DNA of 64,000 nucleotides from Salinicoccus halitifaciens. GTDB taxonomy: Bacteria; Bacillota; Bacilli; Staphylococcales; Salinicoccaceae. Under the pieces are notes generated by a model. The model was not told the origin of the DNA. It saw only the letters and a list, made by a program, of their open reading frames with translations, and ran no database searches. Where the stretch lies: assembly GCF_021026095.1 (NCBI RefSeq), contig NZ_JAJNCU010000004.1, positions 182,015 to 246,014 of the forward strand, in the 5' to 3' direction. The position numbers and the translations under genes were made by a program. Below are positions 1-8,114 of this stretch, piece by piece; position 1 is the stretch's first letter, and each line of letters begins with the position of its first letter.

Positions 1-1378
1 CAAAGAACTCTTTGATGGACGCAATCACAGGACGGATGTTGATGAGCTGCTGCGGGGTGATCGATTCGGTGTCCTGGATGGACATACGCTCACGGATCAC
101 ACGCTCCATACGGGATACCCCGATCCTGAACTGGTTTTGGAGCAGTTCGCCCACGGAACGCAGACGACGGTTTCCAAGGTGGTCTATATCATCTGTGTAT
201 CCGACACCATGCAGCAGGTTGAAGAAATAACTGATTGAAGAAATGATATCTGATGGAGTGATGGATTTCACTTCTACATCCGGGAAGGCATTGCCGATGA
301 CTGTCGTCGTGCCTTCTTCAAAGTTCGGTGCTTCAACATTGATCGACTGGACCTCGATCGGCTCATCCAGGATACCCTGTTCAAGCTCATAAGTTTCCAG
401 GTTTGCTGTCGTTTCAAGCGCTTCGGTGATGGAATCCAGTGTTCTGCGGTCGATCGTCGCACCTTTTTCAGCGATGATTTCACCCGTCTCTTTGTCAACG
501 ATCGGTTCAGCCAGCACCTGGTTGAACAGACGGTTTTTCAGGTGAAGCTTCTTATTCATCTTATAGCGGCCGACGCTTGCCAGGTCATAGCGCTTCGGAT
601 CGAAAAACCTTGAGTACAGCAGGTTCTTCGCATTTTCCACCGTCGGTGGTTCACCCGGACGCAGGCGTTCGTAGATTTCAAGCAGTGCCTGATCCACGGT
701 TTCTGTAGTATCTTTGTCTAATGTGTTGCGTATATATTCATTATCTCCCAGAAGGTTGATGATCTCCTGGTCTGTTGAGAATCCTAGGGCTCTGACCAAA
801 ACCGTGATCGGCAGTTTGCGGGTACGGTCGATCCTGACGTACACCACATCCTTAGCATCGGTTTCATACTCAAGCCATGCACCGCGGTTCGGTATTACCG
901 TCGCACCATAACTCAGTCTGCCATTCTTGTCGTATTTTTCAGAGTAGTAGACGGAAGGGCTACGTACGAGCTGGGATACGATGACACGTTCAGCTCCATT
1001 AATGATGAAAGTTCCAGTGTCCGTCATCAATGGGAAGTCACCCATGAATACTTCCTGTTCCTTCACTTCACCCGTTTCTTTTATCACCAGGCGAACTTTC
1101 ACTCGTAATGGTGCAGAATAAGTAGCATCGTGGTTCTTTGCCTCATCTTCATCGTACTTGGGTTCACCAAGTTTGTAATCCACAAATTCCAATGACATAT
1201 TTCCAGTGAAATCCTCCACCGGTGAAATGTCCTTGAACATTTCTATCAGACCCGTCTTTAAAAACCATTCATAAGACTTCGTCTGAATCTCAATCAAGTT
1301 AGGCAGATCCAATTTCTCCTCGATACGTGCATAGCTTCTGCGTTTGGCATGTCTTCCATATTGAATCACTTGACTCAT
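1..1378 (-). CDS. rpoB: RNA polymerase beta subunit, 5' part (partial)
   Basis: First 459 codons of the RNA polymerase beta subunit; the rest lies beyond the left edge. Translation from the ATG at 1378 begins [20 protein letters not shown], the usual Firmicute start, with AGGGGTGA upstream. The last visible residues are [12 protein letters not shown], so the window stops just before the rifampicin-resistance cluster. The ORF is open throughout. It sits downstream of rplL and an RsmC-like gene as in staphylococci, and a strong promoter at 1565-1593 can drive it separately from the ribosomal genes. Identity is certain. Confidence 0.98.
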   Translation of the reverse strand, partial: MSQVIQYGRHAKRRSYARIEEKLDLPNLIEIQTKSYEWFLKTGLIEMFKDISPVEDFTGNMSLEFVDYKLGEPKYDEDEAKNHDATYSAPLRVKVRLVIKETGEVKEQEVFMGDFPLMTDTGTFIINGAERVIVSQLVRSPSVYYSEKYDKNGRLSYGATVIPNRGAWLEYETDAKDVVYVRIDRTRKLPITVLVRALGFSTDQEIINLLGDNEYIRNTLDKDTTETVDQALLEIYERLRPGEPPTVENAKNLLYSRFFDPKRYDLASVGRYKMNKKLHLKNRLFNQVLAEPIVDKETGEIIAEKGATIDRRTLDSITEALETTANLETYELEQGILDEPIEVQSINVEAPNFEEGTTTVIGNAFPDVEVKSITPSDIISSISYFFNLLHGVGYTDDIDHLGNRRLRSVGELLQNQFRIGVSRMERVIRERMSIQDTESITPQQLINIRPVIASIKEFF

Positions 1379-1564
1379 CGACAGATTCACCCCTAATAAA
1401 ATTTACGTAAAACATACACATTAGCATACTATTATGTTTAAAGACAAAAAGAAAACGGAATCGAAATCAACCCCATTTTCTATTTATATTAAACAGTATT
1501 TAATACGCTCCATTTCAATAAGCAGACAAAAAGTGCATACTTATTGGTATTATATTTTTACATT

Positions 1565-1593
1565 CTATAACTATATCACAACAGTTTTGTCAA
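1565..1593 (-). promoter_or_regulatory. SigA-type promoter for rpoB
   Basis: Minus-strand TTGACA (1593-1588), 17-bp spacer, TTATAG (1570-1565). It lies about 180 nt upstream of the rpoB start, giving a long A/T-rich 5' untranslated region. The rest of 1379-1649 holds no ORF; the only other structure seen is a 7-bp inverted repeat (CAATAAG/CTTATTG) near 1516-1546. Confidence 0.7.
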
Positions 1594-1649
1594 GTCAAAT
1601 TCGTTATTGATTTTCTTTTCGTTTTGTGGTTCCGGCCGTGCAGCCGCCG

Positions 1650-2240
1650 TCATTTGATGCCCTTCAATACATAGTAGCCTTTGTCTTTCATGACGGTGCT
1701 GACGTTGCCGAACTTTTGTTCAATTGCACTTTTATAAGACTTCATGCCCTGCTTTTTCTGGACGACCATGTAAAACGCACCGCCCTCCTCCAACCGCTCA
1801 TGACCGTCATCTATGATCGACATCACCGTGTCCTTCCCCGCCCTGAACGGAGGGTTCGTGACATACAGCCCCGCCGGGACATCCGAGCGGTCGTATTCTT
1901 CCCGGCTCAAAATCCTTGCGTCGATATGGTTCCTCTCAACATTGTCATGGAGCAGTGCGATCGCATCTTCATTGACTTCGACCATCACCGGTTCGAGCTT
2001 CAACACTCTGCCGAGGACGATACCGACCGGACCGTAGCCCGCACCCATATCAATCATTGAAGAGGGATTCCCGTGGCGGTCCGCAACGACGCCTTCAAGA
2101 AGCGTCTTTGTGCCGTAATCAACACGCTCCTTCGAAAATACGCCGCGGTCGGTCTTGAACCTGTACACCTCACCGTTGAAGTCGAAAGAGATTTCGCTGT
2201 AATCATGTGCACTCTGATCGGTTGTAAAGTAATGTGACAT
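1650..2240 (-). CDS. RsmC-like 16S rRNA guanine-N2 methyltransferase
   Basis: A 196-residue class I SAM-dependent methyltransferase of the small-MTS type found between rplL and rpoB in bacilli and staphylococci (YbxB family). Visible motifs are the SAM-binding loop DMGAGYGP (residues 64-71) and the catalytic NPPF (129-132) typical of N-methyltransferases acting on exocyclic amino groups. The start at 2240 has GGGGTGAGG just upstream. It probably methylates a guanine in 16S rRNA, but the exact position is inferred from the family. A terminator separates it from rplL, so it may rely on read-through. Confidence 0.88.
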   Translation of the reverse strand: MSHYFTTDQSAHDYSEISFDFNGEVYRFKTDRGVFSKERVDYGTKTLLEGVVADRHGNPSSMIDMGAGYGPVGIVLGRVLKLEPVMVEVNEDAIALLHDNVERNHIDARILSREEYDRSDVPAGLYVTNPPFRAGKDTVMSIIDDGHERLEEGGAFYMVVQKKQGMKSYKSAIEQKFGNVSTVMKDKGYYVLKGIK

Positions 2241-2269
2241 GGCCTCACCCCGGTAACATGATATGTAAT

Positions 2270-2313
2270 AAAAAAACGAGGCTCATCTAAACATTATGTT
2301 TATCATGAGCCTC
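2270..2313 (-). terminator. Intrinsic terminator after rplL
   Basis: GAGGCTCAT (2278-2286) pairs perfectly with ATGAGCCTC (2305-2313), the stem can extend inward, and seven T residues follow on the minus strand (2276-2270). It would end most rplJL transcripts before the methyltransferase and rpoB. Confidence 0.85.
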
Positions 2314-2340
2314 ATTCAAAAAACTTTCTTCACACAAAAA

Positions 2341-2709
2341 TTATTTAAGTTCTACGCCTGCGCCGACTTCTTCAAGCTTGCCTTTAAGCTCTTCAGCATC
2401 TTCTTTGGAAAGTGCTTCTTTAACCACTTTAGGCGCTTCATCGACTAGTGCTTTAGCATCTTTAAGGCCAAGGCCTGTTGCTTCACGCACAACTTTGATG
2501 ACTTTGATCTTGGATGAACCGGCATCCGTAAGTTCAACGTCGAATTCAGTCTGCTCTTCAGCAGCTGCTTCTCCGCCGCCTGCACCTGCTGCTGCTACTG
2601 GAGCCGCTGCAGTTACACCGAATTCTTCTTCAATTGCTTTTACCAGGTCGTTTAGTTCCAAAACTGACATTTCTTTAATAGACTCAATGATTTGTTCATG
2701 ATTAGCCAT
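2341..2709 (-). CDS. rplL: 50S ribosomal protein L7/L12
   Basis: Stalk protein L7/L12, 122 residues, the normal length. The N-terminal dimerisation segment (about 1-35) is followed by an Ala/Gly-rich hinge (37-50) and the C-terminal translation-factor-binding domain with [20 protein letters not shown]. It recruits initiation and elongation factors to the ribosome. It lies 37 nt after rplJ in one transcript, so it is co-controlled by the L10 leader; a strong terminator follows. Start supported by the upstream GGAGGAAAT. Confidence 0.98.
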   Translation of the reverse strand: MANHEQIIESIKEMSVLELNDLVKAIEEEFGVTAAAPVAAAGAGGGEAAAEEQTEFDVELTDAGSSKIKVIKVVREATGLGLKDAKALVDEAPKVVKEALSKEDAEELKGKLEEVGAGVELK

Positions 2710-2746
2710 TATAATTTCCTCCGATTTTTATATTATTTTCACGCGA

Positions 2747-3247
2747 TTATGCTTCTTCGTTTTCCTTTTCTTCACCGATCGCTTTAACTGCATAAGCGAA
2801 GTTGCGTACCGGAGCCTGAAGTACGGAAAGCAGCATTGATACAAGTCCGTCTTTTGAAGGGAGGGATGCGATTGCGTTCACATCTTCCGCCGGAGCGAAA
2901 GTTCCTTCGATGACACCTGCTTTGATCTCAAGCGCTTCGTGTTCCTTTGCAAAGTTATAAAGGACTTTGGCAGGAGCGATTACATCTTCATTGGAAAATG
3001 CAACAGCGTTTGGTCCAGTCAGGAATTCATTCAGCTCTGTAAGTTCAGCTTTTTCAGCTGCACGGCGCGTCATCGTATTTTTGTATACTTTGAATTCGAC
3101 GCCTGCTTCTCTGAGGTTCTTACGTAATTCGGTCATTTCAGCAACTGTCAGTCCACGGTAGTCGACGACCACTGTAGAAACAGATTCCTTCAGCTGTGTT
3201 GCGATCTGATCAACAAGCTGCTGTTTAGATTCCATCACTTTTGACAT
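2747..3247 (-). CDS. rplJ: 50S ribosomal protein L10
   Basis: Base of the ribosomal stalk, binds 23S rRNA and L12 dimers. The protein is 166 residues when started at the ATG at 3247, which follows GGAGGTG; an upstream in-frame ATG at 3316 would read through the leader terminator and is rejected. The N-terminal part ([17 protein letters not shown]) binds rRNA and the C-terminal helix carries L12. The 5' leader has its own promoter and an L10-type attenuator, so the protein probably represses itself. Ends in an acidic tail. Confidence 0.97.
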   Translation of the reverse strand: MSKVMESKQQLVDQIATQLKESVSTVVVDYRGLTVAEMTELRKNLREAGVEFKVYKNTMTRRAAEKAELTELNEFLTGPNAVAFSNEDVIAPAKVLYNFAKEHEALEIKAGVIEGTFAPAEDVNAIASLPSKDGLVSMLLSVLQAPVRNFAYAVKAIGEEKENEEA

Positions 3248-3284
3248 TTTTACACCTCCATAATTTTTGTGTGTATAGGCTGGT

Positions 3285-3431
3285 GCAATAAAAAAAGCAC
3301 CTTTTACCCACGGCAAAAAGTGCTTGAATATATGTTGGTCAATTCAAGTCTTTTTCATTTGCCTCGGCAGGATGTCGTTTTAAGTGACGGTGATCCGCCA
3401 CTCCTGCTGTCTCAGGTAATATTTTAATACA
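3285..3431 (-). promoter_or_regulatory. L10 ribosomal protein leader with attenuator
   Basis: The RNA read on the minus strand contains CTGAGACAGCAGGAG and, about 30 nt later, CATCCTGCCGAGG, the paired strands of the L10(L12)4-binding kink-turn structure of rplJ leaders. Further on, AGCAC-T-TTTT (from 3324) pairs with AAAA-G-GTGCT (to 3296) and is followed by a T run (3296-3290), giving a transcription terminator before the L10 ribosome-binding site. Known L10 leaders use this for autogenous control; the antiterminator here was not worked out base by base. Confidence 0.85.
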
Positions 3432-3437
3432 AGTGCA

Positions 3438-3466
3438 ACTGTACAACATGCAGCTGCACTTGTCAA
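3438..3466 (-). promoter_or_regulatory. Promoter for rplJ-rplL
   Basis: TTGACA (3466-3461), 17-bp spacer, TACAGT (3443-3438) on the minus strand, directly after the rplA stop. An 8-bp inverted repeat, CAAGTGCA (3430-3437) with TGCACTTG (3455-3462), overlaps it. The transcript would start near 3431, at the beginning of the L10 leader. Confidence 0.6.
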
Positions 3467-3478
3467 TATTATTTTAAA

Positions 3479-4177
3479 TTAGACGATTCTCGCTTCATTA
3501 TTATCCACTCTGATGCCAGGGCCCATCGTGGATGAAACTGCCACAGTCTTGAAGTAAGTGCCTTTGGCAGATGCAGGTTTTGCTTTTGCAAGGGCATCAT
3601 GGAGTGTGTTGAAGTTCTCAACCAGCTTATCTGTATCGAAAGATACTTTACCGATTGCGGCATGGACGATACCGGATTTCTCGGCACGGTATTCCACTTT
3701 ACCTGCTTTGATTTCTTCAACAGCTTTTTTGACATCCATTGTGACTGTGCCTGTCTTAGGGTTCGGCATTAAGCCTTTAGGTCCGAGTACACGGCCCAGT
3801 TTACCGACTTCACCCATCATGTCAGGTGTAGCGACGATTACATCAAAGTCAAACCAGCCGCCGTTGATCTTTTCAACGAACTCCTGGTCTCCTGCGTAAT
3901 CTGCGCCTGCTTCTTGAGCTTCTTTGAGCTTTTCACCTTTTGCGAATACTAATACACGCTGTGACTTTCCAGTACCGTGCGGCAATACGATTGCACCGCG
4001 GATCTGCTGGTCGTTTTTACGTGTATCAATACCCAGGCGGAAAGCGACTTCAACAGAAGCATCAAAATTTACAGTACTTGTTTCCTGAGCCAGTTTGACT
4101 GCTTCTTCGATTGAATACGAAGAATCGGCATCGAATTTTTCAAGTGCTGCCTGATACTTTTTACTTCTTTTAGCCAT
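3479..4177 (-). CDS. rplA: 50S ribosomal protein L1
   Basis: L1 stalk protein, 232 residues, normal length. It begins [14 protein letters not shown] and carries the L1 core motifs [14 protein letters not shown] and [20 protein letters not shown]. It binds 23S rRNA at the E-site stalk and, in other bacteria, represses the rplK-rplA mRNA. It follows rplK by about 78 nt and is probably cotranscribed with it. Start has AGGAGG upstream. Confidence 0.98.
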   Translation of the reverse strand: MAKRSKKYQAALEKFDADSSYSIEEAVKLAQETSTVNFDASVEVAFRLGIDTRKNDQQIRGAIVLPHGTGKSQRVLVFAKGEKLKEAQEAGADYAGDQEFVEKINGGWFDFDVIVATPDMMGEVGKLGRVLGPKGLMPNPKTGTVTMDVKKAVEEIKAGKVEYRAEKSGIVHAAIGKVSFDTDKLVENFNTLHDALAKAKPASAKGTYFKTVAVSSTMGPGIRVDNNEARIV

Positions 4178-4255
4178 TTATAATTCCTCCTTGTGGTTTT
4201 AGCGGGTAATCCTCCCACGTTTGTATTAATACATTTCTATACAGTCTCGTTTAAT

Positions 4256-4681
4256 TTACTTTTGAACTTCGAAGCCCATGCTTCTGGCTGTACCTTCGAC
4301 CATGCGGATTGCCGCTTCTACGTCAGCCGCATTCAGGTCCTCCATTTTCGTTTCAGCGATTTCACGCACTTGCGCTTCTGATACTTTCGCCACTTTGTTC
4401 TTGTTCGGTTCACCAGAACCTTTGTCCACGCTTGCAGCTTGTTTCAAAAGCACTGCAGCCGGCGGAGTTTTTGTGATGAAAGTGAATGAGCGGTCCTCAA
4501 ATACAGAGATTTCAACCGGAATGATGAGTCCAGCCTGCTCCTGTGTACGTGCGTTGAATTCTTTACAGAACCCCATGATGTTGATACCTGCCTGACCCAG
4601 TGCCGGACCTACCGGTGGAGCCGGGTTCGCCTTACCTGCAGGAATCTGCAATTTCACAACGTTGATAACTTTTTTAGCCAC
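4256..4681 (-). CDS. rplK: 50S ribosomal protein L11
   Basis: L11 of the GTPase-associated centre, 141 residues, exactly the usual length when started at the GTG at 4681, which has GAGGAGGTG placed 6-7 nt upstream. A longer in-frame reading from an ATG at 4786 would run through the nusG terminator and is rejected. The N-terminal domain has the proline-rich [20 protein letters not shown] linker; the C-terminal domain binds 23S rRNA and is needed for thiostrepton action and RelA activation. Followed by rplA. Confidence 0.97.
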   Translation of the reverse strand: MAKKVINVVKLQIPAGKANPAPPVGPALGQAGINIMGFCKEFNARTQEQAGLIIPVEISVFEDRSFTFITKTPPAAVLLKQAASVDKGSGEPNKNKVAKVSEAQVREIAETKMEDLNAADVEAAIRMVEGTARSMGFEVQK

Positions 4682-4749
4682 GATGTGCACCTCCTCGTTT
4701 ATCGTGATGTGGTCATAGGATATTATAAATTTTATCCTCCCACCCGCAT

Positions 4750-4786
4750 CTTTTAAAAATAAAGATGGCCGGAAAATTCCGACCAT
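4750..4786 (-). terminator. Intrinsic terminator after nusG
   Basis: ATGGTCGGAA (4786-4777) pairs with TTCCGGCCAT (4774-4765) with one G-U pair and a 2-nt loop, followed by the U-rich CTTTATTTTT. It separates nusG from rplK, which may need its own promoter; no good -35/-10 pair was seen in 4682-4750. Confidence 0.7.
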
Positions 4787-4827
4787 GATATTTTACCATT
4801 ATTCTGTTCATATTACAAGACGCGTTA

Positions 4828-5367
4828 TTATAATTTTTCAATCTGGTCGAATTCGACTTCAACCGGTGTTTCCCGCCCGAACATTTCGACGAGAACTGTC
4901 AGCTTATAACGTTCCTCATCAATGGATTTTATCTCACCGGACTGATTTTTGAACGGTCCGTCTATAATATTGACGACTTCTCCGACTTCAACTTCGAAAT
5001 CTATGGTCTTCTCAGCCATGCCCATGGATTTCAGGATGAACTTCACTTCCTCGGGCAGTAATGGATTCGGTTTGCTTCCTGCACCTTGTGAGCCTACAAA
5101 ACCCGTCACACCCGGTGTATTCCTCACAATATACCAGGATTCGTCTGTCATTATCAGTTCTACAAGCACATACCCGGGAAAGGTCTTCTTCATCGCTGTT
5201 TTACGCTTGCCGTCTTTGACCGTGGTCTCTTCCTCTTCCGGAATCACCACTCGGAAAATCTGATCCTGCATGTTCATCGATTCAAGACGGGCAAGCAGGT
5301 TCGCTTTTACTTTATTTTCATATCCCGAATAAGTATGTACGGCATACCAATTTTTTTCACCAGACAT
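4828..5367 (-). CDS. nusG: Transcription elongation/antitermination factor NusG
   Basis: NusG, 179 residues. The NGN domain (about 5-115) begins NWYAVHTYSGYENKVK and contains FPGYVLVE and TPGVTGFVG; the KOW domain follows (about 128-170) with VNIIDGPFKNQSG. It binds the RNA polymerase clamp and modulates pausing and Rho-type processes. It lies 17 nt after secE in the rpmG-secE-nusG transcript, the classical order, and ends at its own terminator. Confidence 0.98.
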   Translation of the reverse strand: MSGEKNWYAVHTYSGYENKVKANLLARLESMNMQDQIFRVVIPEEEETTVKDGKRKTAMKKTFPGYVLVELIMTDESWYIVRNTPGVTGFVGSQGAGSKPNPLLPEEVKFILKSMGMAEKTIDFEVEVGEVVNIIDGPFKNQSGEIKSIDEERYKLTVLVEMFGRETPVEVEFDQIEKL

Positions 5368-5384
5368 CCAATCGCTCCTTTAAA

Positions 5385-5561
5385 TTACAAAAAATCTATC
5401 ACTGCAGTGATACCTAAATCCAAAACATAGAAAAAAGCCAGAAAAAATATAACCGTCAATGTAACAATTACCGTAAATCTCGCAGTTTCCTGTCCTGTCG
5501 GCCAGCTGACCTTCTTCATCTCGCTAACGACGTTTTGAAAGAAATTCTTATTGTTAGACAT
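5385..5561 (-). CDS. secE: Preprotein translocase subunit SecE
   Basis: Short single-span SecE, 58 residues. It has the conserved amphipathic helix [19 protein letters not shown] followed by one membrane segment ([20 protein letters not shown]). It clamps SecY in the general export channel. The start at 5561 is chosen because GGAGG lies 11 nt upstream; the alternative ATG at 5570 sits only 2 nt from the Shine-Dalgarno sequence. Between rpmG and nusG, as usual. Confidence 0.95.
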   Translation of the reverse strand: MSNNKNFFQNVVSEMKKVSWPTGQETARFTVIVTLTVIFFLAFFYVLDLGITAVIDFL

Positions 5562-5581
5562 CTTTAACATATCCTCCTACT

Positions 5582-5716
5582 TCAGATGGAACTTTTATGA
5601 GTCGTATGCCGATTACATTTTTTACAAAACTTTTTCAATGTCAGACGTTCTTTATGATCGGACATGATTTGATAATTTCTTGATCCACATACAGTACACG
5701 CCAATGCTATTTTCAT
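5582..5716 (-). CDS. rpmG: 50S ribosomal protein L33, zinc-binding form
   Basis: A 44-codon gene: it starts MKIALACTVCGSRNYQ and ends CNRHTTHKSSI. Four cysteines in two CxxC pairs (C7/C10 and C31/C34) mark the zinc-containing type of L33. It sits directly upstream of secE, the standard place for rpmG in Firmicutes, and follows a strong promoter. The Shine-Dalgarno sequence is weak (GGGATG). Identity rests on the paired CxxC pattern, the RLTLKKFC core motif and position. Confidence 0.93.
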   Translation of the reverse strand: MKIALACTVCGSRNYQIMSDHKERLTLKKFCKKCNRHTTHKSSI

Positions 5717-5744
5717 ATGATACATCCCATTTCAATTCTTATAC

Positions 5745-5773
5745 ACTATACCGATTTTAAAAAATAATGTCAA
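5745..5773 (-). promoter_or_regulatory. SigA promoter for rpmG-secE-nusG
   Basis: TTGACA (5773-5768), exact 17-bp spacer, TATAGT (5750-5745) on the minus strand, 29 nt before the rpmG ATG. A near-consensus promoter between sigH and rpmG. Confidence 0.85.
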
Positions 5774-5796
5774 TCACTGTTAAATCCGGCAGCCCG

Positions 5797-6390
5797 TCAT
5801 TTCCCGCGTTTTCTCCTGACTCTGTGCAGCCCGTTTACGATCGCCCTTTCACTCACGCAGAGCTTTTCGCTGATCTCTTTAATCTCATAACCGTAATCGC
5901 AGTAGTAGACGATCTTCCTTTCGAGCGGGGAACACACTTTCCGGTTGTTGAGTATGTTCATCCTGTTTTCCTCATCCAGGATGATGTCGAGGGGGTCATC
6001 CCGCCTAGTGTTCCTGTAGTCCCCCGCTTCAAAAGTGATGTCCTCCGCAGATTTCAGCATCTCACCTGACTGATGGTCGATCTCCCTGTAGAAGAGCTTC
6101 ATCAATTCATAAGTGATCACTTTGGAAGCATAATGGCGGTAGTTCCCCGCCACCGGGTCATACTTGTGGCACAGCCTCAGCGCAAGCTCCATCATCTCCT
6201 GCAGGGCATCTTCACGATCATGCACAGTGAAAGGGTATTTCAAGGTCTTCCTGAACACGGCGGGCCTGAAATTCTCATCTATCCAGTCGAATGCATCAGT
6301 GTCGCCCCTGCTGACCCTGTATGCACAGCGGTTCATTTCATCATCCAGTGTCTCTTTGATGCAGAAGCGGTGTTCGGCAATCAGATACAT
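5797..6390 (-). CDS. sigH: SigH-like sigma-70 family factor
   Basis: A 197-residue sigma-70 family protein. Region 2 is visible as HDREDALQEMMELALRLCHKYDP followed by YASKVITYELMKLFYREID (about 58-105), and region 4 as the C-terminal helix-turn-helix GYEIKEISEKLCVSERAIVNGL (about 167-188). Its place between rae1 and rpmG is the same as sigH in S. aureus and B. subtilis. In S. aureus SigH drives competence genes; that role is inferred. The start at 6390 follows AAGGGGGGA. The protein is divergent, so promoter specificity cannot be told. Confidence 0.85.
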   Translation of the reverse strand: MYLIAEHRFCIKETLDDEMNRCAYRVSRGDTDAFDWIDENFRPAVFRKTLKYPFTVHDREDALQEMMELALRLCHKYDPVAGNYRHYASKVITYELMKLFYREIDHQSGEMLKSAEDITFEAGDYRNTRRDDPLDIILDEENRMNILNNRKVCSPLERKIVYYCDYGYEIKEISEKLCVSERAIVNGLHRVRRKRGK

Positions 6391-6447
6391 AAACCGTCCC
6401 CCCTTTTATATATAAATATATGGGGAGGCGGATCATTCCTCAAGCTG

Positions 6448-6972
6448 CTATTTCAGGCCCCTTCTCCATTTTTCAAGTTCTGAAAGGACATCCGGACTGA
6501 TATCGAGTTTCTGCCTTGGCAGTTTTTCATTTATTGCATCAATTTCTTTACTGATATTTTTTTCCGAATCCTCAAGCAGCACCCACATCTCCCGTGAGGA
6601 TATCCTGTAGGCGCCGAGTGCAAATATGGCATTCTGTTCGGTCAGGTCGCTTGTGACCACGCTGATCTCGCAAAGGAAAGGATGGTATGTGTCATGCACG
6701 AAACGTTCAATGAACTCATCCGCCGTTTCCTTTTCCTTTGTAAAGATCACGGTGATGCCATGTTTCTCCATGATCGTTTCCATGCTCTTCACTTCATACG
6801 CATCAAACACGATGATGATTTCATAGTTCGAGACCATCTGGTATTCGGCAAGCACCGTCACGACTTCCTCCCTCGCAATTTCAAGAGACGCTTTCGATTC
6901 TGCATGCAGTTCTTTATTGGCACCGATGAGGTTGTAGCCGTCGACGAGCAGAATTCTGCGTTTTTTCCTCAT
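6448..6972 (-). CDS. rae1: Ribosome-associated endoribonuclease Rae1 (YacP, NYN domain)
   Basis: A 174-residue NYN/PIN-like nuclease. The opening ILLVDGYNLIGA carries the first catalytic aspartate, and IIIVFDAYEV and VVTSDLTEQNAIF carry further acidic residues. In B. subtilis Rae1 cleaves mRNA in the ribosomal A site. It lies 4 nt after rlmB in a tight minus-strand run (cysS-mrnC-rlmB-rae1), the usual arrangement, and precedes sigH. Confidence 0.9.
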   Translation of the reverse strand: MRKKRRILLVDGYNLIGANKELHAESKASLEIAREEVVTVLAEYQMVSNYEIIIVFDAYEVKSMETIMEKHGITVIFTKEKETADEFIERFVHDTYHPFLCEISVVTSDLTEQNAIFALGAYRISSREMWVLLEDSEKNISKEIDAINEKLPRQKLDISPDVLSELEKWRRGLK

Positions 6973-6976
6973 ATCA

Positions 6977-7717
6977 TCACGTCCCGGGAGGGTTTTGCTT
7001 CCTGTACACTTCGTACATCAAAAGTGCAGCAGACACCGAGGCATTCAAGCTCGTAATTTCACCATTCATCGGAATTTTGACGATGAAGTCACACTTTTCA
7101 AGCGTCTTTTTGCTGATGCCCTGCCCTTCGCTGCCGATCACAAGGGCGGTGCTCATATTCATGTCCAGTTCACGGTAGTCCGTCTTTCCGCTGCCATCGC
7201 TGCCGACGACCCAGAAACCCTTCTCCTTCAGCCTGTCGATCGTCTGGTTGATGTTGGTGACACGGACGACCGGGATATATTCGATGGCGCCCGTCGATGT
7301 CCTCGCCACCGTTTCGGTCAGCTGGACGGAACGCCTTTTCGGGATGATGACCCCGTCGAAGCCCGCACCGTCGCAGGTCCTTAAAATCGACCCGAGATTA
7401 TGCGGGTCTTCAAGCCCGTCGAGGATGATGACGTTCGCCGTCTCCTTTCCCGAGATGCGCTCCATGAATGTTTCGAGTTCCATGTACTCATGGGCACTGA
7501 TCATCGCTATGATGCCCTGGTGCTTCTCATCAGTCAGCCCGTCCATCTTGCTTTTCGGGACATGCTGGACGATCACTTTCCGGTCCTTCGCCAGGTCCAG
7601 CAGTTCCTTCACCTGGTTTTTATTGATTGTATCCTGAACGAATATTTTGTTGATGTCGCTTTTGGAACGTAATGCCTCCCTCACCGCATTTTTTCCTGCG
7701 ATCACCGATTCAGTCAT
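6977..7717 (-). CDS. rlmB: 23S rRNA (guanosine-2'-O-)-methyltransferase RlmB (SpoU family)
   Basis: A 246-residue SpoU/TrmH methyltransferase. An N-terminal L30e-like substrate-binding domain (about 1-75) is followed by the knotted SPOUT domain with motif 1 DPHNLGSILRT, motif 2 VIGSEGQGIS and motif 3 SLNASVSAALLMYE. It is expected to 2'-O-methylate a peptidyl-transferase-loop guanosine (G2251 in E. coli numbering). Its start overlaps the end of mrnC by 8 nt, pointing to translational coupling. Confidence 0.93.
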   Translation of the reverse strand: MTESVIAGKNAVREALRSKSDINKIFVQDTINKNQVKELLDLAKDRKVIVQHVPKSKMDGLTDEKHQGIIAMISAHEYMELETFMERISGKETANVIILDGLEDPHNLGSILRTCDGAGFDGVIIPKRRSVQLTETVARTSTGAIEYIPVVRVTNINQTIDRLKEKGFWVVGSDGSGKTDYRELDMNMSTALVIGSEGQGISKKTLEKCDFIVKIPMNGEITSLNASVSAALLMYEVYRKQNPPGT

Positions 7718-8114
7718 TGTGAACCCTCCCTTCCTTTATTATCTCCTGCATGAGCGTTTCAATCCTGCCGTGATTTCCCGTGAGGTCCAGATAACCGATC
7801 AGCGCCTCAAGACCCGAGGCGTTGCGGTATTCTTTGATGCTTGCATTTTTGGCACGTGTGGCGCTGGACTTATTGCGTGCACGCTTCGCTATATCCCACT
7901 CCTCATCCGTGAGGAGCGATGCTTTCCTCAAATGGAGCAGCGCGCGCGACTGGGCACCCGCACTCACCCATAAGTTCGCTTCCCTGTGCAGCTCTTCTGG
8001 CTTCATGCGCGGGTGCGCCTTTAAAAGACGGGTGCGTATATGCACCGCGTAGATCGCGTCCCCGAGAAAAGCGAGGGACAGGCTCGGCACGTCTTCCACT
8101 TTAAAGTCATCCAC
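7710..8114 (-). CDS. mrnC: Mini-ribonuclease III
   Basis: Mini-RNase III matures 23S rRNA by cleaving the stem joining its ends. The protein shows the RNase III catalytic segment [20 protein letters not shown] and a later [13 protein letters not shown] with the second acidic site; it has no dsRNA-binding domain, as expected for this family. The start is uncertain: GTG at 8114 (134 residues) gives a family-like N-terminus, whereas an in-frame TTG at 8147 would add 11 residues. It overlaps cysS by 8 nt and rlmB by 8 nt. Confidence 0.9.
   Translation of the reverse strand: MDDFKVEDVPSLSLAFLGDAIYAVHIRTRLLKAHPRMKPEELHREANLWVSAGAQSRALLHLRKASLLTDEEWDIAKRARNKSSATRAKNASIKEYRNASGLEALIGYLDLTGNHGRIETLMQEIIKEGRVHND

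Noticed and set aside
1379-1649. A small gene between rpoB and the RsmC-like gene
   Set aside because: A/T-rich with no ORF that has a ribosome-binding site; explained by a promoter and long leader.
3248-3316. An L10 protein with 23 extra N-terminal residues
   Set aside because: The extra codons lie over the attenuator hairpin; the ATG at 3247 has the ribosome-binding site and family length.
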